64,000 nt of DNA from Clostridium sardiniense (lineage in GTDB: Bacteria > Bacillota > Clostridia > Clostridiales > Clostridiaceae). A model generated the notes under the pieces. The model searched no databases and was not told the origin of the DNA. It was given only the letters and a program-made list of their open reading frames with translations. Shown in pieces: positions 54,959-62,537 of this stretch. Position 1 is the stretch's first letter. Each line of letters begins with the position of its first letter. Both the position numbers and the translations under genes were made by a program. The stretch is from the NCBI RefSeq assembly GCF_016907995.1, contig NZ_JAFBDA010000001.1, forward strand, positions 1 through 64,000, written 5' to 3'.

Positions 54959-56179
54959 ATGAAGAAATTATTATATTTTATAATACCAGTACTTATAGGG
55001 GTAGTTTTCGCCTTTGGTTTAAATAAGTTCTTAGATAATGAGATCAATAAACTGTATCAAAGCAAAAATCTAGTACCTCTTAAAAATCAATATTCAACAA
55101 ATATTAAAGATAAAGGAATATTAATAAATAATCATTTTTTAGAACAAGGTAATATAATGATGATTGGATCATCTGAACTTAACCATTCAATTGCAGTTAA
55201 AAACCAACATCCATCTAATATATTTAATACAAATAGAAGTAAGGATGGAGTGTTTATAATAGGAAGAGCTAACACCCAAACTTTGCAGGATGCATTAGTA
55301 GTTGGAAGCACGGATTCAAATATAAAGAATAAAAAAATAGTATTACTATTATCTATGCAGTGGTTCATGGGAAAAGAAGGAATCAAAGATTCTGAATTCC
55401 AAGGAAGATTTTCTCCAGCACAATTTTACACATTCTTTAATAATAAAAAAATATCTAATGAAAATAAAAAAGAAATGGCTGAAAGAGTTGCTACACTACT
55501 AAATGGAAGTGAAGAATATAAACCAGAAAGAGAATATGCGTTACTTTATAATTCTAACACAGTTATAGATAAGGTTGAAAAAATGTTATTATATCCGTAT
55601 TTTAAATTAAGAGAAAAGATGGTTATTTTAAAAGAAAAAGGATTACTATATTTAGACCTTAAAAATTTAGAAAATAAAACTAATAATAATGAAAAACTAG
55701 GTAAGCCTTTTAATTGGGATAACGAATATAAAAGAGCTGTTAAAGATGCAGAAGTAAGAAGCAATAAAAATAAATATAAAATAAATGATTGGTACTATAA
55801 TACCATTTTGAAGCATGAGTTACCTAACCTCAAGAATAAATACTCAAACGTTAAGTTATTGGAATCAGAAGAAATACATGATTATCAATACTTCTTAGAT
55901 ATATGTAAAAATTTAGGCGTTAAACCTACAATAGTAGTTATGCCAGGTTCACGATGGTTTTATAATTATACTGGAATGTCACAAGAAGAAAGATACAAAT
56001 ATTATGATAAAGTAACAGAAATGGCAAAAGAAAAAGGTTTTAATGTTATTAATTTAAAGGATAAAGAAAATACTGAGTATTACTTAAGAGATGTTATGCA
56101 TCTTGGAACGAAAGGATGGCTAGATGTTAATGAAAAACTTTATAAAGAATATAATGAAGGACAAATATTTAATAAGTAG
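54959..56179 (+). CDS. dltD: DltD-type D-alanyl transferase of unit 2 (DltD-3)
   Basis: Signal-anchored extracellular protein of 406 residues, first gene of the second complete unit. It has the standard nucleophile box MMIGSSELNH with Ser72 and the YLRDVMHLGTKGW triad box near the end. The middle (residues 180-290) is Lys/Asn-rich and differs strongly from DltD-2, for example in KLGKPFNWDNEYKRAVKDA. GAGAGGAG precedes the ATG. The last 56 bp overlap dltX, as in unit 1. Confidence 0.9.
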   Translation: MKKLLYFIIPVLIGVVFAFGLNKFLDNEINKLYQSKNLVPLKNQYSTNIKDKGILINNHFLEQGNIMMIGSSELNHSIAVKNQHPSNIFNTNRSKDGVFIIGRANTQTLQDALVVGSTDSNIKNKKIVLLLSMQWFMGKEGIKDSEFQGRFSPAQFYTFFNNKKISNENKKEMAERVATLLNGSEEYKPEREYALLYNSNTVIDKVEKMLLYPYFKLREKMVILKEKGLLYLDLKNLENKTNNNEKLGKPFNWDNEYKRAVKDAEVRSNKNKYKINDWYYNTILKHELPNLKNKYSNVKLLESEEIHDYQYFLDICKNLGVKPTIVVMPGSRWFYNYTGMSQEERYKYYDKVTEMAKEKGFNVINLKDKENTEYYLRDVMHLGTKGWLDVNEKLYKEYNEGQIFNK

Positions 56180-56270
56180 TATAGTTATAACAATATTTAT
56201 TATAGCAGCAATATTAGTATTTACATTTGCGCCATTTAAGCAAATACCATTTATATATAATGAATTTTAA
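56124..56270 (+). CDS. dltX: DltX microprotein of unit 2
   Basis: Forty-eight residues in the same arrangement as in unit 1: start inside the dltD 3' end (MLMKNFIKNIMKDK), one membrane segment (SIVITIFIIAAILVFTF) and the tail FAPFKQIPFIYNEF with Tyr45. Ribosome site AAAGGATGG, 18 bp to dltA. The last 15 residues are identical to the unit 1 copy although no longer constrained by overlap with dltD, which points to selection on the tail. Confidence 0.88.
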   Translation: MLMKNFIKNIMKDKYLISSIVITIFIIAAILVFTFAPFKQIPFIYNEF

Positions 56271-56287
56271 CTTAGGAGGATATTGAT

Positions 56288-57808
56288 ATGGAAATAATTA
56301 AAGGGATTAAAAAATATGCTAAAACTAATAGAATAGCTTTAAAATGTGATGGAGAAGAACTTACATATAAAGATTTAGATAGATTTTCAGAAAGTATAGG
56401 AGCATATTTAAAAGAAAATCATAATGATAATACTCCTATAGTTATATACGGAAATAAAGATAATTTAATAATGGCTTGTATGATAGGAGCATTAAAATCA
56501 GGAAGAGCTTATGTACCACTAGACATAAGTTTTCCATTAGATAGAGTATTAAACGTAACAGAAGAAGTTAAACCTAAGATAGTATTTAATTTTAGTACTT
56601 TAGAAAAAGAAGTTTTCGGAGAAGATGTTAAAGTAATTAATCAAGAAGAACTTGAAAGAATAATTGAAGACTATAAAGATGAAGTAATAATGGAAGAGGC
56701 ATGGGTAAAGGAAGATGAGAATGCTTATATCCTATTTACTTCAGGAAGTACAGGAAAGCCAAAAGGAGTACAAATAAGTAGCAACAATATAGATAATTTC
56801 GTTGAATGGATAAGTGAATACTTAAACATTGATGGAAGCGAAAAAGTTATAATGAACCAAGCGGCATATTCATTTGATCTTTCAGTAACAACTATATATC
56901 CAGGATTAACTCATGGTGCTACATTATTCTCATTATCAAAGAAGACTTTAGCAGACTATAAAGAGTTATTTAAGCAATTAGACGAATCAAAGATGAATAT
57001 ATGGGTCTCAACACCATCATTTGCTGGAGTTTGTGTAACAGAAGCAAGTTTTAACAGTGAAATGCTAGAGCACCTAGAATCAATGATATTTATAGGAGAA
57101 GTTCTTCCAAAGAATCTTTCAAAAGAGCTTATGGAAAGATTCCCGAGTACTAGAATAATAAATGGATATGGACCAACAGAAGCAACAGTTGGAATAAGTG
57201 CAAATGATATAACTGTAGAAATGCTTGAAGATGAAAAGAGTCTTCCAGTTGGAATAGTTATGGAAACAACAAGAATTAGAGTTGTTGATGAAAATGGACA
57301 AGATGTAAAAGCTGGAGAAAAGGGAGAAGTTGTAATAATAGGTAAGTCAGTTTCAAAGGGTTATTTCAATAATGCAGAAAAAACTAATGAAGTGTTCTAT
57401 TATGATAATTTTAACGGAGAGAAGTTTAGAGCATATAAAACAGGGGATATGGCTTACATATTAGATGAGCGAATATACTACTGTGGAAGAAAGGACTTCC
57501 AAATAAAGCTTAATGGATTCAGAATTGAAATAGAAGATATAGAAAACAACTTAAGAAAAGTTGAGAATGTAAGGAATGCTGTAGTTATTCCAATATACAA
57601 AGATGAAAAGATTGCTTATCTTCAAGGAATAGTAGAACTTAAAGAAAAGAATGATTTAAGCAATTTAAAAAATGGTATGATTATCAAAAAAGGATTAGAG
57701 AAGTTTATTCCAGGATACATGATACCAAGAAGCATTAAGGTAATAGATAAGTTCCCAACAAACGTAAACGGAAAAATAGATAGAAAGAAACTTATGGAGG
57801 AAATGTAA
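56288..57808 (+). CDS. dltA: D-alanine:D-alanyl carrier protein ligase (unit 2)
   Basis: Second DltA, 506 residues, same motifs and length as the unit 1 copy (FTSGSTGKPKG, NGYGPTEATVG, YKTGDMAYI, NGKIDRKKL). Differences are scattered and mostly conservative, except for a block near residue 102-113 (STLEKEVFGEDVKV against SDLSSDSFGQGAKV) which abuts the identical 122-bp tract at 56642-56763. Preceded by TTAGGAGGA. The stop overlaps the dltB start by one base. Both copies look intact. Confidence 0.95.
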   Translation: MEIIKGIKKYAKTNRIALKCDGEELTYKDLDRFSESIGAYLKENHNDNTPIVIYGNKDNLIMACMIGALKSGRAYVPLDISFPLDRVLNVTEEVKPKIVFNFSTLEKEVFGEDVKVINQEELERIIEDYKDEVIMEEAWVKEDENAYILFTSGSTGKPKGVQISSNNIDNFVEWISEYLNIDGSEKVIMNQAAYSFDLSVTTIYPGLTHGATLFSLSKKTLADYKELFKQLDESKMNIWVSTPSFAGVCVTEASFNSEMLEHLESMIFIGEVLPKNLSKELMERFPSTRIINGYGPTEATVGISANDITVEMLEDEKSLPVGIVMETTRIRVVDENGQDVKAGEKGEVVIIGKSVSKGYFNNAEKTNEVFYYDNFNGEKFRAYKTGDMAYILDERIYYCGRKDFQIKLNGFRIEIEDIENNLRKVENVRNAVVIPIYKDEKIAYLQGIVELKEKNDLSNLKNGMIIKKGLEKFIPGYMIPRSIKVIDKFPTNVNGKIDRKKLMEEM

Positions 57809-58989
57809 TGACTTTTTCACAATATGGAGATTATTTTTATCTATACATACTATTATTAACAGCAATTCCTGCAATAGTTTTAGGAATCTGCGGTAAAAAG
57901 ATAAAAATATATGGAATGATTGCAACTGCATTTATGATATTCCTTATAGTTGGAATAAATGTACAGTTTAAATTCCTATGTATATTTATTATATGGGAAA
58001 CACTTATAGTTTATGGTTACTTGTTTGTTAGAAGGAGAACAGAGAGCAAACTTGTATATAGATTATTCCTGTTTGCATCAATGCTTCCAGTAATAATAAA
58101 TAAACTATCACCACATTTTAATGTATTATTCCCCCACGCAAAAATTGGGATAATAGGATTTATAGGAATATCTTATTTAAACTTTAGAGCTATTCAAATG
58201 GTTATAGAAATATATGATGGAGCAATAACAGAAGTAAAACCTAGTACATTCTTTTACTTTATATTATTCTTCCCAACATTAAGTTCAGGACCTATTGATA
58301 GATCAAGAAGATTTGAAAAAGATTTAGAAAAGAAAATACCAAAAGATGAATATATAAATGATTATTTAATGCCAGGTATTAAGAAAATAATTATGGGTGT
58401 TGGATATAAGTTTGTTATAGCATTTATTATAAATACTTTATGGCTTACTAAAATTCATACAGACCATATGACATTTTTAAGAGCTTTAAGTTATATGTAT
58501 GCTTATAGTTTATACTTATTCTTTGACTTTGGAGGATACAGCCTTTTTGCTGTTGGCACAAGTTATATATTTGGAATAAAGGCACCAGATAACTTTGATA
58601 AACCATTCATAAGTAAAGATATGAAAGAGTTCTGGACAAGATGGCATATATCACTTTCAAGGTGGTTTGGTGATTATATATTCTCAAGGTTTGTAATCAG
58701 TTCAATGAGAAAGAAGAGATTTAAAAAGAGAGCTACAGCAGCCCATGTTGCACAAATTATTACAATGCTTACAATGGGATTTTGGCATGGATTAACTTGG
58801 TATTACATAGTTTATGGTATTTATCAAGGTGTAGTTTTAGTATTAACTGATATATATCAAAAGAAATCAAAATTCTATAAAGCTCATAAGAAAGAAAAAT
58901 GGTTCCAAGTTATACAGATAATAATAACATTCCACATAGCATGTTTTGGTTTGTTAATATTCTCAGGATACTTCCACATAGTGAAGTAA
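57808..58989 (+). CDS. dltB: DltB MBOAT-family D-alanyl transfer protein (unit 2)
   Basis: Second DltB, 393 residues, the same length as unit 1 with the same FWTRWHISLSRWF motif and His327 in MGFWHGLTWYYIVYG. Most changes lie in the middle loop (residues 185-225, for example KKIPKDEYINDYLMPGIKKIIMG) and not in the active-site half. It is co-translated with dltA by the TAATG overlap. Confidence 0.94.
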   Translation: MTFSQYGDYFYLYILLLTAIPAIVLGICGKKIKIYGMIATAFMIFLIVGINVQFKFLCIFIIWETLIVYGYLFVRRRTESKLVYRLFLFASMLPVIINKLSPHFNVLFPHAKIGIIGFIGISYLNFRAIQMVIEIYDGAITEVKPSTFFYFILFFPTLSSGPIDRSRRFEKDLEKKIPKDEYINDYLMPGIKKIIMGVGYKFVIAFIINTLWLTKIHTDHMTFLRALSYMYAYSLYLFFDFGGYSLFAVGTSYIFGIKAPDNFDKPFISKDMKEFWTRWHISLSRWFGDYIFSRFVISSMRKKRFKKRATAAHVAQIITMLTMGFWHGLTWYYIVYGIYQGVVLVLTDIYQKKSKFYKAHKKEKWFQVIQIIITFHIACFGLLIFSGYFHIVK

Positions 58990-59128
58990 AATTTAAAGCT
59001 TAATAATTACTTAAAATAAATTTATGTAAATTTTATATAAACTTTATAGAAAAAAAAGATTTTATAGCTAAAATAGAAGATAGAGATTTTTAAAGAATTT
59101 GATTTAAATATAAGGGAGATAGAGGAAA

Positions 59129-59356
59129 ATGCAAGAACAAGTAATAGAAATTTTTGAAGAAGTAACTGGATGCGACGAAATAAGAGATGACTTAGAATTA
59201 AATTTATTTGAAGCTGGACTTTTAGATTCACTTGCAATAATAGAAGTATTATTACAAATAGAAGAAAGACTAGGAATAAAACTTCAACCAACAGATCTAG
59301 AAAGATCAGATATGGCAACTGTTAATAACCTAGTAGCATTCTTAGAAACTAGATAA
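59129..59356 (+). CDS. dltC: D-alanyl carrier protein (unit 2)
   Basis: Second DltC, 75 residues, nearly identical to the unit 1 protein (changes at a few positions such as ELNLFEAG for EMDLFEAG), with Ser34 in LLDSLAI as phosphopantetheine site. A GGGAGATAGAGG site precedes the ATG. The two carrier proteins are probably interchangeable (inference). Last gene of the region before a terminator. Confidence 0.95.
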   Translation: MQEQVIEIFEEVTGCDEIRDDLELNLFEAGLLDSLAIIEVLLQIEERLGIKLQPTDLERSDMATVNNLVAFLETR

Positions 59357-59385
59357 TTAATTTAAAAAGTAATTATAAATTTAAG

Positions 59386-59415
59386 ACCCAATCTATTAAA
59401 GATTGGGTTTTGTTT
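59386..59415 (+). terminator. Terminator of dlt unit 2
   Basis: ACCCAATCT (59386-59394) pairs with AGATTGGGT (59400-59408), loop ATTAA, followed by TTTGTTTT. Confidence 0.92.
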
Positions 59416-59536
59416 TATATTATGTGTTATGTAAAGTAATAGTAAGTTATTTTTAGTTATAAATTCTTTATGTTTTGTTTTATATTATATGTGAAGTAAA
59501 TTAGCTAAACTTTAAATTATTAATGGTTTAATACAG

Positions 59537-59582
59537 AAAGAGAGTTCAATATTCTTATTTTAAATATTGAACTCTCTTTTTG
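59537..59582. terminator. Strong hairpin between dlt unit 2 and the convergent small gene
   Basis: Perfect 17-bp stem, arms 59537-59553 and 59563-59579 (AAAGAGAGTTCAATATT and its complement), nine-base loop, TTTTT on the plus strand. A back-up terminator for dlt, and the likely terminator for the minus-strand gene 40 bp away although its U tract on that strand is short. Confidence 0.75.
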
Positions 59583-59622
59583 ACGCTTAATTTAGTTATT
59601 TTAGTTTATACAGGACACTCAA

Positions 59623-59919
59623 TTATTTGTTATCTTGCATATCTCTATTTATTCCTGATGCATCTTCAAAGTCATTCATTTCATCTGCCATGCTTTCAGT
59701 ATAGTCAAATTCTGGCCATGAGATATTATTACATACTATAGGATCAGTAGCAGGGTTAGGAATAGGTGTAATATCACCATTTGGAGCTTTGCTTACTAGA
59801 TCCTCATCATTAGGATGGTAGCCTGTTCTTTCATCAGGAAGATATACGTTTGAGTACTCTTCATGAACTTTTGTAGCACTAGATATATCACCGATTTTAT
59901 GCTTCGTATTCTTATTCAA
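59623..59919 (-). CDS. Small acidic protein of unknown function
   Basis: I do not recognise this 98-residue protein. It has no hydrophobic segment, is rich in Asp, Asn, Pro and Glu, and carries TGYHPNDEDLVSKAPNGDITPIPNPATDPIVCNN, a low-complexity stretch that is probably disordered; a single Cys is present. The start is TTG at 59919, chosen because GGAGGCG lies seven to fourteen bases upstream and no better start exists. Monocistronic, between terminators and divergent from the regulator gene. A spore-coat or other structural role is conceivable but not shown. Confidence 0.65.
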   Translation of the reverse strand: MNKNTKHKIGDISSATKVHEEYSNVYLPDERTGYHPNDEDLVSKAPNGDITPIPNPATDPIVCNNISWPEFDYTESMADEMNDFEDASGINRDMQDNK

Positions 59920-60070
59920 TTTATATCGCCTCCTACAAAAATAGTTTTTGTAATTTAAATATATTAATACATGAATTATAAAAATTTAATTATTTTACTA
60001 TAAGGATATTTGTATTAGAATAGGAATAAATATGGTAGTTTTTAAGAAAAGAATAAAAGGAGAGTTATTT

Positions 60071-60790
60071 ATGTTTGACGTTAATGAAATAAAAAGTCTT
60101 AATGATTTAGAGTTTGGTGTTTATGATTACATAATGAAAAATAAAAATACTGTAATTTATATGAGAATAAGGGAACTTGCAGATGAAGCTCATGTATCAA
60201 CGACTACGATACTTAGATTTTGTAAAAAATTTGGTTGTGAAGGGTTTTCTGAATTTAAAATTAAATTAAAAATGTTTTTAGAAGAAAATGAAAGTGTAAA
60301 TATAAAGGATGATAAAAGTATAATAATAGAATTTTTAAATAGAGCTAATAATGATAATTTTAAAAATGATTTAGAAGAAGCTGCAGTTGCACTTAAGGAG
60401 GCTAAGTATGTATTTTGTGTTGGCGTTGGAAGCTCAGGGGCTATGGCAAGCTATGCATCTAGATATTTTGCAGGTCTTGGGAAATTCTCTCTTTCAATAA
60501 CAGATCCATATTATCCTACTGAAGGTATATATGCAGAAGGAAGTGTAACATTTGTATTCTCAGTATCAGGAGAGAACCCAAGTGCTATAACACATATAAA
60601 TAGAATGAAAAGTGCAGGAGGAAAAATAATATCTATTACAAATAGCAAAAACTGTACTATAGCAAATTTTTCAGACATAAAGCTTGCATACTATGTTCCA
60701 CAACAGAAGAGAGGAACCCATGAAGCAACAACTCAAATTCCTGTTTTATATATGATTGAAGATATAGGAAAAAGAATGATTAACCTGTAA
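60071..60790 (+). CDS. RpiR-family regulator with SIS domain
   Basis: Transcription factor of 239 residues. Residues 1-75 are the HTH_6 domain (FGVYDYIMKNKNTVIYMRIRELA, VSTTTILRFCKKFGCEGFSEFK), residues 100-235 a sugar-isomerase (SIS) domain that binds a phosphosugar (KYVFCVGVGSSGAMASYASRYF, FVFSVSGENPSAITHINRMK). It precedes two phospho-beta-glucosidase genes, so it probably senses a beta-glucoside phosphate or its product and controls them through the palindrome at 60795-60814 (inference). The frame is open from 60032, but AAAGGAGAG stands before the ATG at 60071, where the family begins. Confidence 0.9.
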   Translation: MFDVNEIKSLNDLEFGVYDYIMKNKNTVIYMRIRELADEAHVSTTTILRFCKKFGCEGFSEFKIKLKMFLEENESVNIKDDKSIIIEFLNRANNDNFKNDLEEAAVALKEAKYVFCVGVGSSGAMASYASRYFAGLGKFSLSITDPYYPTEGIYAEGSVTFVFSVSGENPSAITHINRMKSAGGKIISITNSKNCTIANFSDIKLAYYVPQQKRGTHEATTQIPVLYMIEDIGKRMINL

Positions 60791-60794
60791 CAGG

Positions 60795-60814
60795 ATGTTT
60801 TATGTATAAAACAT
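60795..60814. promoter_or_regulatory. Palindromic operator candidate between the RpiR gene and GH1 gene
   Basis: Perfect 9-bp inverted repeat ATGTTTTAT-GT-ATAAAACAT, five bases after the regulator stop and about 43 bp before the promoter of the GH1 gene. It has no U tract, so it is more likely a protein site than a terminator; RpiR proteins bind such palindromes. Confidence 0.55.
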
Positions 60815-60856
60815 ATTACTTAATGATGGTACATGTTTTTTAAGAGTATAATAGCA

Positions 60857-60885
60857 TTTACTTAGTGAATTTTTGAAAATATAAT
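60857..60885 (+). promoter_or_regulatory. Promoter of the GH1 gene
   Basis: TTTACT (60857-60862), 17-bp spacer, TATAAT (60880-60885), 43 bp before the ATG. Confidence 0.65.
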
Positions 60886-60928
60886 TAGGGTATAAAAGCA
60901 GATGAGAAGATAGCTGGAGGTAATAAGT

Positions 60929-62368
60929 ATGTTTTATGAAAAGTTAGATGGATTTAAAGAAAATTTTTTATGGGGATCAGCATCAGCAGCATATCAAGTT
61001 GAAGGAGCACATGATGCAGATGGAAAAGGACCTTCAATATGGGATGAATATGTTAAAGTACCAGGGAATACTTTTAAGAATACAAATGGTGATGTAGCAG
61101 TAGACCATTATAATAGATATAAGGAAGATGTTAAGCTTATGGCTGATATGGGACTTAAGGCCTATAGATTTTCTATTTCATGGACTAGAATATTCCCAAG
61201 GGGTAGAGGTGAAGTTAACGAAGAAGGTTTAAAATTCTATGATAATTTAATAGATGAATTAATAAAACATAATATTGAACCAATAATTACAATATATCAT
61301 TGGGATTTACCACAAGCCCTTCAAGACCTTTATAAGGGATGGGAGTCTAGAGAAATAATAGATGACTTTAATAATTACTGTATAATTTTATATAAGAGAT
61401 TTGGAGATAGAGTTAAGTACTGGGTTACATTAAATGAACAAAATATATTTATAGGTCTTGGATATAGATTAGCACTTCACCCACCAAAGGTAAGAAACTT
61501 CAAAAGGATGATACAAGCAAATCATATTGCAAGTTTAGCTAATGCAAAAGCAATAAAATCATTTAGAGAATATGTTAAAGATGGTAAGATAGGACCAAGT
61601 TTTGCTCTATCGCCTAATTATGCATATTCATGTAAACCAAAAGATGTACTTGCAATGGAGAATGCAGAAGAATTTAATGTTCATTGGTGGCTTGATGTTT
61701 ACTGTAGAGGAGAATATCCAAAGGTAGTATTTAGATACATGGAAAGAATGGGCATCGAACCAATTATAGAAGAAGGAGATATGGAACTTCTTAAAGAAGG
61801 TGTTCCAGATTTTATGGGTGTTAATTATTATCAAACAACAACAGTTGAGATGAATTCATTAGAAGGTGGAGTTGATGATAGTGGTACATTTAATACTACA
61901 GGTAAAAAAGGTACATCTAAAGAAACTGGAATTCCAGGAGTATTCAAAACAATAAAAAATCCAAATCTTGAAGCTACAAATTGGGATTGGGAAATTGATC
62001 CTGAAGGTTTAAGAATAGGTATGAGAAGAATCACAAGCAGATATAATATCCCAATACTTATAACTGAAAATGGATTAGGAGAATACGACAAATTAGAAAA
62101 TGGAGAAATCCATGATGAATATAGAATTAAATATTTAAAGAAACATATAGAAGCATGTAAGGAAGCCGTAAATGATGGTGTTGATTTAATTGGATACTGC
62201 ACATGGTCCTTTACTGATCTTTTAAGCTGGCTTAATGGATATCAAAAGAGATATGGATTTGTCTATATTGATAGGGATGAAGATGATGAAAAAGAGATGA
62301 AGAGATATAAGAAAGATAGTTTCTATTGGTACAAGAAAGTTATAGAAACTAATGGAGAGGAACTTTAG
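60929..62368 (+). CDS. GH1 6-phospho-beta-glucosidase
   Basis: Cytoplasmic retaining glycosidase of 479 residues. Family GH1 motifs: FLWGSASAAYQVEGAHDADGKG at the start, YRFSISWTRIFPRG, the acid/base Glu in TLNEQN (about residue 168, usually NEP), and the nucleophile Glu in LITENGLGEYD (about 378). The 6-phospho subclass is inferred from the neighbouring RpiR regulator and GH4 gene; the C-terminal phosphate-binding loop (WLNGYQKRYGFVYIDRD) lacks an obvious way to exclude a plain beta-glucosidase. GGAGG precedes the ATG. Confidence 0.9.
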   Translation: MFYEKLDGFKENFLWGSASAAYQVEGAHDADGKGPSIWDEYVKVPGNTFKNTNGDVAVDHYNRYKEDVKLMADMGLKAYRFSISWTRIFPRGRGEVNEEGLKFYDNLIDELIKHNIEPIITIYHWDLPQALQDLYKGWESREIIDDFNNYCIILYKRFGDRVKYWVTLNEQNIFIGLGYRLALHPPKVRNFKRMIQANHIASLANAKAIKSFREYVKDGKIGPSFALSPNYAYSCKPKDVLAMENAEEFNVHWWLDVYCRGEYPKVVFRYMERMGIEPIIEEGDMELLKEGVPDFMGVNYYQTTTVEMNSLEGGVDDSGTFNTTGKKGTSKETGIPGVFKTIKNPNLEATNWDWEIDPEGLRIGMRRITSRYNIPILITENGLGEYDKLENGEIHDEYRIKYLKKHIEACKEAVNDGVDLIGYCTWSFTDLLSWLNGYQKRYGFVYIDRDEDDEKEMKRYKKDSFYWYKKVIETNGEEL

Positions 62369-62537
62369 ATTAATAATTTTAAAAATAAGCATTATCAAGA
62401 TGAATCCGTTATTATTATACAGATAAAATCTAATTTAATAATTTGAGAAAGCTTTTATAGGTTTCTCTTATATATAAAGTTTAGAAAACGTCTAAAATAT
62501 TATGCTATATGCAAATTTAATAAAGTGGGTGGAATAT

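Larger units (their letters stand above)
50115..59356 (+). repeat. Tandem duplication of the dltDXABC unit
   Basis: Units 50115-54485 and 54959-59356 have the same five genes, order, overlaps (dltD/dltX 56 bp, dltA/dltB 1 bp) and gene lengths. DltA, DltB, DltC and the DltX tail are highly similar, DltD far less. The dltA/dltB junction is identical over about 75 bp (52918 onward with 57771 onward). Confidence 0.92.
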
